A stretch of 64,000 nt of DNA from Plasmodium brasilianum (GCF_023973825.1 NC_090116.1:1094001-1158000); one strand, 5' to 3'. Shown: positions 1 to 13,252, counted from the stretch's first letter. Made by a program: numbers and translations. Notes: generated from the sequence alone by a model not told the origin.

Positions 1-3000
1 CCCCTCTAGTATCAAATGTACAAGTGCTCGCAAAATTTCCATCAAAAAAAATGATGCATTTTTTGGATATATATAACTACTTATTTTTGAGTGAATGATA
101 CTATTCGGTAGGTACTCACAAAAATCAAAATGTTCTTTATTTTCTAAATACATTTTTTCCTTAAATCTGTCGAGTAAATTCTTGTTTCGACTAATTGATC
201 TAAATAGGAGCATGACAATATAATCAGATATGGGCAAATATGGGGATAACTTTTTTAACTGATAAATTAGATATATCAAATTTATCAACTCTTCCACATA
301 TTCTTTCTTCGTTTTTCTTAATTTTAAAAAATGATTTTGTAATTTTTTATCATCATATATGTTAATATCGAAGAAGTCATACGCATGATAATTTTTTTTT
401 TTTTTTTCCTCTTTTTTTTAACGCACTGGTACGGATGATTCCACACGTTATTAGAAGTGTTAGCAGAAGCACTATTGGTAGCATCAATTCCAGTGTTATT
501 ATTACCAGCGATGTTACCTCTTCTACTTCTTGTTACGCTTGAAAGATATTCACAAAACAAATGCTCCTTGCTGCACCATTTATGATCTTTTGCTGATGAA
601 AACATACTGTTCACCCTGCACGAGGTGTATTCCTTCTTAAACTTAATGTTACCTAGGCATTCCAACACCATCTTTATATCCTCCTCTTCCTCTTTTTGAA
701 TAATTAAGTCTTTGTCGTAAATAATTTTTCTCTGCTTGAAGGCTACTTTTTTTGGTGTCATATTTTCTGAACAGTTCAGACACTTTTTGTTATAAGTAAT
801 GCATGTACAATGGTTGTACTTATCGCTTGTGTAACAGTTCGTTAGCTTTGCAATTTTATCTATCAAGTTGTTACTATGGATGGGGTTGCCACAGCCGTTT
901 CCACTGCCTGATTTCTTGTTTTGTTCGGTAGTTTTCCTGTTGGGTAATTCGTTCGCATGCTCGTGAGGAGGGGTATATACATGCCCACTTGTTTTCCCCT
1001 TCTCATTATTCTCTGTGTGGGTATCTTCACATATATCTACATGTGCATCTACACGGACATTTGCACTCCCGTCCGTATGTTTATATTCTGTTTTACCTAA
1101 TATGCTATCATAACTTTTGCCAATATTGTTTAGGGAAAGCAAAGGCCTAAGGGGTAACAAAGTTTCGTAGGGCTGTCCTGATAACTGCACTGCGTCTGAA
1201 TGGACAACCGTTTGTTTAACCGACTGTCCGTCCGAATAGTTATCCTCTTGCTTAACCATCCGTTTAACCGAGTGGTCGTCTGAACTACCTACATTTTTGT
1301 AAGAGCAAAGGTGGATGCATTTCATTCTTGTGTCTTGCTCTGTTTTTTGTAAATCCCTTTTTATATTATACTTATCATTCAGATTTAGAGAATACACAAA
1401 GTTTGCACATCTTTGAATAAGTAAGAAAAGAATAATTTTTGGCGTCCTATTATTTTTATTTCTTAAAAGTGATAAAGTGATATAAAATGCATGCATAAAT
1501 TTTTTCTGATTTAAATTATTTTCATGAAAATAACTTAAATACTCACAAAATAAATTCTGTACAATTTTCTGTGTACAAATATATTTATTATGAATAAAAC
1601 ATAGAGAATATATACATCTAATTTTTACTAAATAATGTAGGTAATCTGAAATGATAGATTTATATAAACATTTAATGACTTCTACATTTATTGGTATATT
1701 AGAAACTGATATATTACTTGTCCATCTCTTTTTATAAACTTTTTTTTTTTTGTAGCTAGTAGAGGAGTAATTCTTATCGGAATTGTTTCCTTGTTCATTG
1801 AAATCATCGATGGTAGAAGTAGTGAAATTACAATCTAAGTAATCGGAACCACTTCCTGAACTGCTACTCTGAGTAGTATAATTATATATCTTAAGTAAGT
1901 CACTCTGTGCATCATTTTGAAACTGGTTAGCTAGTTTTCCTTTATTATTGTTTACACCATCGTTCATGTTATTATTTCTAATTTGGTTATACGTAGTATT
2001 TTCATTTTCATTATTATCTATTTCATTATTATTTTCTATATCAAAGTTTGTCACTTGGTTATAATTAACATGGAGAATGTTATTTAATGCATTCTTCTTT
2101 TTTCTGTGTACACTTACAATTTTGTCGTTAATTAAAGTAGTTGATACAACACCATTATTTAGCAGATTCCTTTTGTTTTCGTTGTTTTCCTTTTCTAAGT
2201 TAAATGGAGCATTATTCATAATATCGTTATTCATCCCACTATTTAAAGATACATCGGTAACAATATTGCCAAAATGAAAGCTACTCTTTTTATGTTTATT
2301 TTGTGTATTATATAAGACAGAATTTATAAATTGCATAGACGCTGCTCCTGCATCCTCCTCGTTGTTATCAATACCCTGGTTCATACTTCTATGATTGTTA
2401 TTCCCTTCTTCGTTGTAGTTGGCACCACTGTGGTTATTCATATTGCTATTTGAGTTAATAGTATTGTTATTAATAATACTGTTGATATTATCATGATGCA
2501 AAGAATAATTATTTTTGTACTCACCAAAATGGGTAGTTACATTTTTGTTCAGGTAAAAAAAGGGAATAAAGGCTAAGGCAAAAGAAGATTCTAATTGTGA
2601 AAAAATATTATTGTCATTAAATAGTTGCTGTACCCACATACTAACACTCTGAGTTCTTCTAATTCTTCCTAAAATAAAAAAATCATTATCTACCCTAATC
2701 CATAAGAGAGGAATTTTATTTTTACTACAAATTCGAGCAACTAGTTTTCTGTTATCTAAACATAACAAGGATTTATCTTTTTTTAAAATTTTCTGTTTAC
2801 AATATTCAATCATGTATTTGTCACTATCATTAGTAACTCCTATAAATTTTACAGTTCTGTTCACATAATTTTCTATTCCTTTATCAACAGAATTTATAAT
2901 AGATGTGTATTCTTCATTTTTGTTTGCAAATAATGATTCATGTTTAAAAGCTACCTTTTTCCTTCCCTTTTCTGGTCTAGCATTAACACTAAACCTAGTT

Positions 3001-6000
3001 GGTGTTATATTATTAACTAAATTTTTTTTAACTACTCTTATTCCATCATCTTCTATTATTTCTATCTTTAAATAACAAAAGAAAAACTTATTCTCATCAA
3101 CAGATAATGGTATATTATTGGACACGTACGTGTTGAGGTAATTACCAACGTATTTTTTATTATTCATCAACATGTCTTTTATCCTTTCTTTCATCCGTTC
3201 CTTCAACTTTTCTTTTTTCCTTTTTTTATCCTTCTTTTTATCCTTCTTTTTTTCCATCTTTTTTTCCATCCTTTTTTCCATCCTTTTTTCCATCCTTTTT
3301 TCCATCCTTTTTTCCATCTTTTTTTCCATCTTTTTTTCCATCCTTTTTTCCATCTTTTTTTCCATCTTTTTTTCCATCTTGTGTTTTATGTATTCTTTGT
3401 CCAGTCTGTGTTGTTTGTCCTTTTCGTACCTCTTGTCCCTTTTGTGTTTCTTGTCCTTTTTTCTTTTCTTCTGTATTTTTTCCCCCCTTTTCAATCTTTT
3501 CTTCGTTTCATTCTTCTCTGATTCGTCCTGTTCATTCCTTTCGTACTCCTCTTCTTTCTTCACTTTCAACCGAAGAGTGTTATTCTTTTCCTCATCCTTT
3601 TCATTCTCCCTGATAACGATGCTAAAATTGTTTCGTTGTTCCTTCTTTAACTTGTTCTCAACAATGTTTGAATTTTCACAAGTACGTGAATTATACGTAT
3701 CATCATAATCATACATGCAGCTTGTATTGTCGCGCTCACAGGAAGAAACAGGCTGTTCGTTAGTTTCCCCTATTATATCAACTTTATCCACTTCATCCTT
3801 TATTCTCATTTGTTCCCCTCTTTTTTTATCTTCTTCATTTTGCTCCTCACTTTGATGCTCATTTTGTCGCTCTCTTTTCCTCTTCTTTTTCTTTTGCTTT
3901 TTTTTCTTTTTTTTTTTTTTTTTCAAATCACACACTCGTTCCTCGTCCTTGGTATGGTCATAGTCAAAAATATTTATCTCTTTATCTTTCATTGTGGATA
4001 AGTTGGAATCGCTCAATAATTTCTTCTTTTTATGAATTTTGTTCAGCAGCAATAAGTAATAGTACAGACGAAACACCGTTTTCCACTGAGGGTATATACA
4101 GTTTGTGTAAAATGGAGAAGTGTTGTATTCATATATATTAGGTTTGTCTATACAAATTTCACTCAATTTCTGTAAATTACAATTTTTAAATTTTTGAAAA
4201 GCAATTATATTATTGTACAGATTACCTTTTCCAGTGCTTAGTATTAGATCTTCTGAACCGGCATATCCAAAACCAAGATAAAAATTTCCATCTCTTCCTA
4301 TAAGATCTAAGCTGTCAAAATTTGCATACGGTAAATTAATTAATTCTTTTTTTTTCCTCAGAACATAATTTCTATTTATTTTCATGTACTTAGTTAATCT
4401 TTCTGTCCTTGACTCCTTTCTGCATGTTATACGTTTAATTTTTTTTATTCTTTTTTTGAGTATCTTTTTGAGTATTTTTTTTTTTTGTTTTTTCCGCTCT
4501 CTTTTTTTTACTGTTGATATGTACTGCTCCGCCTTGTATACATCCAATTTTGCTGTTTTTCCTTTTTGCTTTCTTTTCCTTTTTTCTCTTTTCATTTTTC
4601 TCTTTTCTTTCTTTGTCTTTTTTTCATTTTTATAAATTAATTTCCTTTTAATTTTGTTGTCTTCCTTATCTTCGTTGTTATTGATATCCACTTCGATTAA
4701 GAAATTCCTTTCGAAGGGGTTCTTAATGTCTTTTTTATCGTTTTTTTCGTCTTTATCAGTTTTTTCATTATTTTCACTTTTTTCAATTTTTATCCTATTC
4801 AAAATATCGGGCTCTACTCCCTTCGCAGGGGCTACTATCAAATTGGAATTCTTTACGGAGTATGCCTTAACACGTAACGTCCCTATCTCTTTAGAAACGT
4901 CTTCTTCCCCTGTGTAACAACTGATCTTTTCTTTTTTTTTGAAAAGAGCACCTTTGTTAACATTTGTTTTATGCATGAGTTGGTTGAGATCATTGAGAGT
5001 CTTGACTAGGTTACTACCTAGCTGAAAAAAATTTTTGCTTTTTTTTTTTATGATATATTTCTTTAGAAGTTTTTGACTTTTTTTACTAAATTCTTCTTCT
5101 GGATATTCATAAAAATGATCTATTTGATGATTTTTTTTTTTTAAAAATGTTAAAAATTTTCTTTCTATGTTATTATAAAATTCGTTTAAGCATGCCTTTT
5201 CAACAAATTTTTCAAAATATATTTTGTCAAGATACGTTTGCATTACCATTTTTTTATTCTTATTGGTATAATATGTAGAAAACTCATTTATATTATTTTT
5301 TAAGTCTACATATTTATTTAATTCTAGTAAATTATAAATAATCATAGCTGATATATCTGCAAGAAAATAGCTAGATTGATATTTTTCATCAACAAAACTA
5401 AATGGATTAATTGAATTTTGACTTACCAAAAAATTAAAATTATCCATTGATGTTCCTTTTCTTTGTAAGTGTACATTGAATGCTAGTATATACTGACCTA
5501 CCCCATACCCTTTAATGTATGTTTTAAAAAAATAGGAAAAGTATTTTTCAAATAGTTGGAACTGTTCATGTTCGTCACTTTTTAATTCGTTTGGACTTAT
5601 AATCAGGTCTACTTTCTTCATTTTAAATTTATTCTTTGGCAATTGCTTGTAGCTTTCAATGTATCGTCTCGTGCACTCGTTGAAGACCTAACAAGGGTAA
5701 GTCCAGCAGAGCGGGAAAAAAGAAGTATATGAAGCGGGGATAAGATTACCACAAAAAAAAGCGGTGTAACACAACACGGCACAGTATATAATGGCGGAAG
5801 ATCTAGCAACATAACACTTAGGAGCACAACAATAAGCAGCGAAACACATAAAAGCGAAACACATAAAAGCGAAACACATAAAAGCAAAACACATAACACT
5901 GTACAACACGATGAAATAGCATAGACGGGCTGAGGAAACCGCCCAGCTGCCGAGCCAAGCCCGTACGCTTGGCCCGCTCTCATTATTACCTTTTTCCAAA

Positions 6001-9000
6001 ACTTGGATGCATTGATAACTTTCTTCTTACTCTTAAAGTACGAAAAAAAGAGCGAAAAACAGTACTGATATATGGAGCTACAAAAGGGGAAGCTTTTCAG
6101 AATGTTAAAGAATATCCTGACACATAAGAAGCATTTGAGAAAATATAGGTTATTAAACATATAATGCATAATAAATTTATGAGCATCGGCTACTTCATCT
6201 GTTAATACAGTTTCTAATGGAAATGAGGAACCACTTTTTGCCATATCATAATAGTGAAATAAATTTACATCACCAAAAAGTTCAACCATGGAACAGTACC
6301 TCTCGCGTAATTCATAAAAAATGACATTCATTTCTACTGTACCAAGAATATTTTCAATAAACTTTTGCAAAATAAAGCATTTGAGCATGTATATAAAATA
6401 AATGTTTTCTTTTTTTACTAAATATACATAATAATCAAAACATAGGGATAATATACCTTCTGCTAGTATAATTTTATAGCTATATATATTTATGTTATAT
6501 AAAATATCATATATATTATGTAAAATGTAAGTAGAAAATACAATTACATTGCCAAATATAAAATATTTATTATTCTTTAGGTAAATATATGGCTCAGCGA
6601 TTTTACTATTTAATATATTACTGTTAGCAAATATACTATACCCATTTTTCATATCATCATATGTATGTGAATTAATAGAACATTCAATATTTTCTGAATT
6701 ATAGCAATTTTCAAAATTCGCAAAATTTAAAGGAATAAATAATATTATTAAATTATCATATGGAAAACATTCTTTGCTTATATCTATGAAGCATTTTAGG
6801 ATATACCCTATGTGAATATTAGAATATACCAACTCGTTTTCATAATCCTTTGTTGAAAAGGCATAAATATTTGGAACAATTTGATTGTTTACTTTTTCAT
6901 AATAACAATTATATTCTTCCTTCGATTTGTTTCTTAATGCACGCTCATATCTCGTGTGGACTTTTTGTGCGAAGCTTTCCTTTGACGTGTGATGGTTAGT
7001 TAACAGGTCTGCTGATTTTTCTCTGCAGCTGTTCACATCCTTGTCTATACCTCCCCTGTCATCTTCTTTCTTCGTCTCTCCGGCAGACAGAAGATGCGGG
7101 TTTTCTTTCACCCCCTTTTCTTCTTTCACCTCCTTTGCTTCTTTCACCTCCTTTGCTTCTTTCATCTCCTTTGCTTCTTTCATCTCCTTTGCTTCTTTCA
7201 CCTCCTTTGCTTCTTTCACCTCTTTTGCTTCTTTCACCTCTTTTGCTTCTTTCACCTCCTTTGCTTCTTTCATCTCCTTTGCTTCTTTCACCTCCTTTGC
7301 TTCTTTCACCTCTTTTGCTTCTTTCACCTCCTTTGCTTCTTTCACATCCTTTGCTTCTTTCATCTCCTTTGCTTCTTTCACCTCTTTTGCTTCTTTCACC
7401 TCCTTTGCTTCTTTCATTCTTTTGTTTTTATTTTCACTTTCGCGATTGGCTCCATAATCGTCATAATGCGCACATGTTCCTGGCCTGCCGCAGATATCGT
7501 CCTTCCCTTCGCTAGTCCCATCGGAATCTTCATAATATTTTTTACACAACTGATTGTACGTACGTTTCATACAACTTGTAGAACTACGCTGCTTCTGTGA
7601 AAAACCATTATTACTCTCCCCTCCTGTTTTCGTAATATCGTAGTTGCTTTTGCTAAAGCCACCCCTATTCGATATGTCCTTATTTTTCATCTTGCCATAG
7701 TGTTCTAAGGAATATATTTTGTTACTTCTCAAAAAATATTCGCTTCTATATAAAAAATCATAATTAATTTTTTGAAAATCCTTAAAATTTAAATCATTTA
7801 AATGAATAAAGTTAAAATCTCCAGCGAACAAAGCCACTTGATCAGGGAATAGTTTCCCCTGTTTATTAGTAGTTTTATAAACAAAACAATTTTTTCCAAA
7901 TTCTTCATAAATGTCTATTAAGCTGTTTGACGATATAACAAAATAAGGATTTTGAGTTTTAAATAGTATATCCCAATAACATTTTGAATAAACACTATCA
8001 ATTTTGGATAAAGTAGGAAACCAAGTATTTGGTTTCGAATAATTCTGCACCGTTATAAGTGTATTTTCATTTTTTTTAAAATATATTTTATTATTATATG
8101 AACTCAAATTAAAAAATTGAAAACTCAAACTTATATTTATATCAATCTTTATATTATATTCTTCTCTTTTTTCTATTATAACAATATCGTTGTTATTACA
8201 AAAGTTTTCTAAATTAGCATAATTTTTTTCTTTTTCCTTGTTGAATATTTCTTCATCCATTCCTATGAACATGTAATTGTTTTCTTTTAAATAATTATCA
8301 CCAATGTATTTATTTAAGGAAATAAAATCTATGATATCACCCTGGGATATGTTTTCCTTCCCCTTTTTTTTTTTTTTTTTTTTTTTCTTTTTTTTTTTTT
8401 AGATTTATGATTAAAGGAAAACGAAGGATATTTTTTACCCTCACTGGGATTATACTGAGTTATTCCCTTATCTGAGTAGTTCTCCTGCTCACGTTTTTGG
8501 TATGTATAGCCATAACCACTAGGGGGATCTTGTAGCCTGTTATCCTGTTCACCTTGTTCGCCTTCACATCGTTCTCTCTGACCACTTTCTTCCTCACTGC
8601 ATTCCTCTTCACGGCTTTCATCTTCTGTTTCACTATGCGTATTAACTCTGGAGTACTCCCCTTCTGTTAGTTCTTCCTTCCTAAGTCCTTGGTAACTCTG
8701 GTAATCATTCAAGAACCCATTTTGTTGTGTAAGTGCCATCCCATTGAACACACAGTTGTCATCCTTAAAAGGTGAGCCTTTTCTTTTTCCTTTTTTTTTC
8801 TCTTTTTTATATTTTGCCCTTCTCGCCGCTCTCGCCGCTGTTTCTTCACCATTGGTTATATTCCATTCTGACCAATGGGGGTTATCTCTTATTCCATTTT
8901 GAAAAATGTTGTAGTTGTAATTATGGCCTTTATTCTTTTCAGAGAAGGGTATTACTGCATTTTTATCTTCAAAATGTATATTATTATTAGATGAACTGTT

Positions 9001-9513
9001 ATATATTATGTAATATCTTTTTTCCTCCTTTCCATTTATCTTTATATCTTGATAAGAACTGGAATGAATATTATGCGGAATTTGAAGAATAACGAAGAGC
9101 TTTTTTTCTTTTTTTCTGCGTCTAAATTTTATGTACGATTCGTCCTCTTCTAAAGGTACTTCCTTGAAGTCTTTTTCGAATGAGTTGTCTTTTTTGTTTT
9201 GTATATTAGCTATATTTGGTATATTTGTTATGTTAGCCATATTTGCTTTATTTTCTTTACTTTCTTTATCCTCTGAACTTGTATCATCCCTTGCACACAC
9301 ATCCCCCTCTACATGGACTTCCTTGTTAACAGGACTTCGAATTCTTATGTTTTTTAGGTCGAAATTATTCTTATTAAAATCTTCTTCATCATACAAATAA
9401 TATATAGGCATATAGAGGGATATGTTCATATTGGTACCTCCTTCAATTCTTTCATTGTTCATGTCTATGTCGACGAACAATTCCTGCTTTTTCAGCGAAA
9501 AATGGTAATTCAT
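1..9513 (-). CDS. TAF2: TAF2-like TFIID subunit, partial at 3' end, frame broken twice in poly(A) tracts
   Basis: This gene encodes a TAF2-type subunit of TFIID, a nuclear complex that positions RNA polymerase II at promoters. TAF2 has an M1-aminopeptidase fold without activity. The N-terminal segment FVDIDMNNERIEGG (about 9480) matches the family start. NTWFPTLSKIDS (about 8030) and FVYKTTNKQGKLFPDQVALFAGDF (split here for length; about 7880-7800) match the first beta domain. No HExxH zinc site is visible. PLLWIRVDNDFF followed by MWVQQLFNDNN and QLESSFAL (about 2720-2590) is the strongest match to TAF2. The coding parts are 9513 to about 8388, about 8386 to 5990, an intron 5989-5688, 5687 to about 408, and about 391 past base 1. 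Frame changes occur in the poly(A) runs at 8364-8400 and 392-407. Long Lys/Glu-rich insertions make the protein roughly 3,000 residues, far above the usual TAF2 size. I chose the ATG at 9513 because the open frame above it has no ATG and looks non-coding; a small upstream exon is possible (GTAAGT near 9583). Confidence 0.82.
392..407 (-). other. Poly(A) frameshift site 2 in the TAF2-like gene
   Basis: A run of 16 A on the minus strand follows QCVKKKR. The upstream frame stops at 324. The alternative frame (NYHAYDFFDINIYDDKK, then YVEELINLIYLIYQLKKL and on to base 1) is open to the window edge and has coding character. One additional A would restore a single frame, the same correction as at site 1. 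Confidence 0.75.
3246..3381 (-). repeat. Lys/Glu 12-base coding repeat (MEKK/MEKR)
   Basis: Inside the TAF2-like gene a 12-base unit is repeated about eleven times in tandem, encoding MEKK or MEKR. It sits in a very basic stretch rich in KDKK and KEK. The reverse strand reads as a Ser/Phe/Leu-rich open frame that is only a shadow. Confidence 0.9.
5688..5989 (-). other. Intron of the TAF2-like gene
   Basis: On the minus strand the exon ends FWKK (AAG) before GTAATA at 5989, and the next exon begins after TTGTTAG at 5688. Both boundaries fall between codons, so the join reads FWKK-VFNECTRRYIESYK, which continues the TAF2-like fold. The 302-base intron contains a short array of a 15-base unit (GCGAAACACATAAAA on the plus strand, about four copies, 5835-5895). 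Confidence 0.8.
7112..7420 (-). repeat. 18-base coding minisatellite (VKEAKE)
   Basis: About 17 tandem copies of an 18-base unit encode KEAKEV or KEAKEM in the TAF2-like gene. The unit length is a multiple of three, so copy-number change keeps the frame. All three plus-strand frames are open here, which is why spurious open frames appear. Confidence 0.92.
8364..8400 (-). other. Poly(A) frameshift site 1 in the TAF2-like gene
   Basis: On the minus strand there are 13 A, one G, then 23 A. Translation from upstream runs through Lys and stops at 8329 after 14 further codons that do not look conserved. The frame one base over runs open from the same tract (KGKENISQGDIIDF) into the conserved TAF2 body. 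One more A, or two fewer, would join the two frames. This may be a homopolymer length error in the assembly. Confidence 0.75.
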
Positions 9514-10481
9514 TTTTTTTTTTTTTTTTTTATTTTCCTTTTTACTCTTTGATATTTTGTTATTCCAAGCAAAATTACTTACCTTCAAACTATAAACCAC
9601 CTCCACATAGGCTATATAATCTACGTATGTGTATGTGGAGGTTGTTTTAACTTATATGTTCTTTTGTAAAGCGAAAAGAAAAATGCGTAAAGTTCGAAGC
9701 ACAATAGCCTCTTCATTGATTAAAGCTTAATAAGCATCTTCCTTTTGATTACTTTTTGCATATCTATTTTTGCTTTAATATATAATATACTAATTATTCT
9801 ATTTGTCCCAAGTCATACTTCATGTATTTGTTCCAACAAAAAAACATTAATCTTTAAAAAAATATATATATATGAAACTCAAACTTTCTTGTTAATATTT
9901 TGGCGGAATATTAACTTGACATTTTCCTCTTTAATGTAAAGTAAAACGAAAAAGTCAAAATTTAAAAATAAAAAAAACAAAAAAAAAAGTAGCTATATAT
10001 ATATATATATATATGTATACATATGTATACATATGTACATTACGAATTACCAATTTTATGTTTTAAAATTACAAAAATTATAATAAAGATTAGCAGAATA
10101 ATAAGAGGAAAATTCGGTTAATTAAAATGGAAAAAACAGCAAATTGTAATACCGCAAAATATTGTGAAGTCGCATTAAAAAAAGGAAAAAAAAAAAAAAA
10201 AAAAAAAGGAAATAGAATAAATGGAAATAGAATAAATGGAAATAGAATAAATGGAAATAGAATAAATGGAAATAAAATAAATGGAAATAAAATAAAAGGA
10301 AATAAAAAGATATTATAAAAGCATTATAGGATATAATTTATTTTTTCTTTATTTCAAAAATTCCACATTTTTGGAAGTAAATGCATGTATATACGTTGTG
10401 GAGCCGCCTATTAGTGAGGGTACGAACAAAACTACATACAAAATATGCACATATATAGATATTTACTCATACATATATATG

Positions 10482-10517
<36 letters not shown>

Positions 10518-11213
10518 ATGTATTTTACATATTGGAATAAGTTCCTATAAATAATACATTTGTTATCTGTAAACTATAGAACGGTGTGTTAAAACGCATG
10601 CTGGAATACTGAATGAGTTTATAATAAGAGCGAAAGTAACATTATATTTTTGAAATGAGCTGAATAAAAGAAAAAAGAAAAAAATTATTATTTTATTATC
10701 TTTTTTTTAGCCTGAAAAGAATTGTGAGATATAAACATTTACGATATAAAATAAAATAATAATTTAAATTAAGTAAAAACGTTATATACAATGAAGTTAT
10801 ATCAAAGAAGGGACTAAAATAAAATACACAAAGATAGAAAAATTAAAAGTTAAGCTATTTTTTCGCTATTCTTCAACCTGAAAAAAAAAAAAAAAAAAGG
10901 AAAAAGAGGATAAACGAGTATATATCTCTGCTTATAACAACACCCATGTATGTTTCTTTGTGTATATATAACACAAGGATGAAGTTCTAAGATAAAAGGT
11001 AAATTATAAGCTCACAGAAAATACATGAAATGATATGACATAAACATAGTGGAACTGTGGTGTAAACACGTATGAAATAAAATGGGCTGAAATAGAAATT
11101 GAAATTTTGGAGCTTTAAAGTTTTGAAGCTTACATATATATACTCAACTTTTTCTTCAGATCAACATCCACTATATTTTGCTTTTCTGTTTTTTAAATAA
11201 TAAAAAGAGTCTT
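9514..11213. other. Intergenic spacer, probable TAF2 promoter and kelch-gene 3' flank
   Basis: No convincing gene is visible. It holds poly(A) tracts, TA runs (9995-10025, 11447-11477), and a small plus-strand open frame at 10127-10318 made mostly of a 15-base repeat. It should contain the TAF2-like promoter on the right of 9513 and the 3' untranslated region of the kelch gene. Confidence 0.6.
10208..10311 (+). repeat. 15-base tandem repeat
   Basis: The unit GGAAATAGAATAAAT is repeated about seven times, the last copies changing TAG to TAA within the unit and so degenerating. It follows a run of about 18 A. It can be read as GNRIN repeats in a 63-codon open frame, but nothing else supports coding. 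Confidence 0.85.
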
Positions 11214-11441
11214 CTATTTTTCGACACTTTCATGTATTAATAACCAAGAAGTAGTTTTTTCATCTAATATTTCGGCGTTCTTTACAAAATCCTACGGAAG
11301 GTAAGATGAATATATTTGACGACAAGCTAACTCCAATTTTTCTAATTTTTTGAGGTAATTTCTCAAATCATGTTTCGCGAGTGGTGGAAAATGGGTGGAA
11401 CACACGTGTGCACATGAATATTTAAAAGTGTATATACAAAT

Positions 11442-11485
<44 letters not shown>

Positions 11486-12931
11486 GTAAATGTATATAAT
11501 ACATGCTTATGCTTGTGCGTACAAATTTAAAAGTTACCCCGTTGTACTTATTTATGCCTCCATACGCTACCAGTTGGTTTTTCCAAATAAAGAGAACGAA
11601 ATTAGAACGAGCGAAATTTAAGTTTGGTCCCTCCGTCCATTCTTCAGTTTTGGAATCGTAAATTTCAACTGAACTTAAATCCTTTACACCGGTAGATCCC
11701 CCTTAAAACGAAAAAATGAAAAATGCAGAAATTTCAAGCTTCAAATTGAGAACTCAAAGTTGCAACTGCTAAGAAACTACCACAAATGAGAGAACTGCAA
11801 ACGAATAAATTAACAAAGAGAAAGATAAATACCCAGCGAAATATACAACAAGGAAAAAATGAAGCAATCTTTTTTTAGACAGTTTTAAAATTGAGAATAC
11901 TACACAAAAAAATTTTCCAAATAAAATAATATTTCTTTTTATAAAATTTTTTCATATATACCAATAGCATATATCTTGTCCTTAAAAACGATTGTAGCCA
12001 ACTCTAGGCGCGCCTGTTTTAAAGGCTTGCACAAATTCCATTTCATATTTTGTTCATTTAAATTTAACATTTCTACACTTTTGTGAACTCTGCCATAATT
12101 CCCTATTCCATCTTTTCCCCCGATAATAAAAATCGTATGCTTAAAAATAATTGCACTTGCTGAATGTCTTACACAGTTAAGAGGTGGCAAAGATATCCAT
12201 GCATTAATTTTATTATCATAGTATTCAACACTTTTTAAAATATGTTGATTTCCTTCTCCACCTAAAATAAATAAATTATTATCTTCTGTACATATACCGC
12301 AAAAATTTGACCTGGAAAAATGCATTAGATTTATTTGTTTCCATTTTTTTTCTTCGGCACAGTATTTTTCAACTAACGCATATTTTACTTTTCCGTCAGT
12401 TCCACCTATGGCTAATATACATCCATTTTTGGTTAAACACAAAAAATGACCGTATCTCAGAAAGGGCAATTTTTTTATTTTCTTTTGTAAAATGTAATTC
12501 TTATCTTCGTCTACTGATATATTTAAACTTATTAACTCATTATTTGAGTTAATTGTTTTTTTTGAATCATTGACTGTGTAGGAGTATACTATGTTTATTT
12601 CATCATTAATTTCTTTATTTATTATTTTCGCGTCTTCTTTGTTTATATAACACTTGTTTATTTCTTCATAACAAATTTGACGAGGAACGTTTTTCATACT
12701 TTTTGTGTCTATTAACATGTTATCCTTATTTGTTGTATTAATGCTATTTATATCTCGAAAGGTATTATTGTCTCCAGTTGTACCATTAGTGGTCGAATTT
12801 GTAGTACTAAAAATATTATCCCTATTTAACATTTCATCCTTATTATTTACTCTAATTATATTTGTGCCATCATTCAAATAATTTTCTCTGTGTATACCAT
12901 CATCTGGGAAGTCCTTACTCAAAACACTCAT
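11214..12931 (-). CDS. Kelch-repeat protein, three exons
   Basis: The model is exon 1 12931-11962, exon 2 11701-11538 and exon 3 11291-11214, giving 403 residues. The first intron (11961-11702) interrupts a kelch motif: exon 1 ends YAIG and exon 2 begins with the second Gly and STGVKDLSSVEIYD, restoring the diagnostic double glycine. The second intron (11537-11292) joins YGGINKYNG to DFVKNAEILDEKTTSW. Five kelch motifs are visible, with LAIGG, FILGG, FIIGG, YAIGG and VAYGG, each followed by the spaced Tyr and Trp of the blade. They should form a beta-propeller, usually a protein-binding platform. The first 190 residues are Asn-rich and have no BTB domain that I can see. The start is the ATG before SVLSKDFPDD; the open frame extends upstream to about 13033 but that part is polypyrimidine-like. 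The partner and pathway are unknown. Confidence 0.88.
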
Positions 12932-13252
12932 TTCCTTAATTTTAAGAAAAAAGAAAAATAGATCGAAAAAATTACTGGAGAAGGGCACTTGCAGATGATG
13001 GATACGAGTATACACATATAAATGTATGTACATACATATATATATTTATATATGTTAGGTAAAACAAAATGCCACAAAAAAGCAAACATATATAAAAAGG
13101 GAAAGGATTAATAGAGTGATGTTCTATTTAAAAAGGAAAAAAAGCAAATATGAAAAAAAAAAAAAATGCTCTAAAAGGGTATATGAACAAGGACTATTTA
13201 GTTACAATAAAATAACAAGTATAATGGACAAAAACAATGCATACTAAAGCTC

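Noticed and set aside
3172..3708. Plus-strand open frame of 178 codons, Phe/Ser-rich
   Set aside because: It is the reverse of the Lys/Glu repeat region of the TAF2-like gene and has no independent coding support.
5688..5999. Minus-strand open frames continuing past FWKK
   Set aside because: They read through an intron with clean GT and AG ends; the spliced frame continues the conserved protein.
7041..7600. Three overlapping plus-strand open frames, Phe/Ser/Leu-rich
   Set aside because: All arise from the 18-base coding repeat on the minus strand, which leaves every frame open.
10127..10318. 63-codon plus-strand frame with GNRIN repeats
   Set aside because: It is almost wholly poly(A) plus a 15-base tandem repeat in a spacer; kept only as a repeat.
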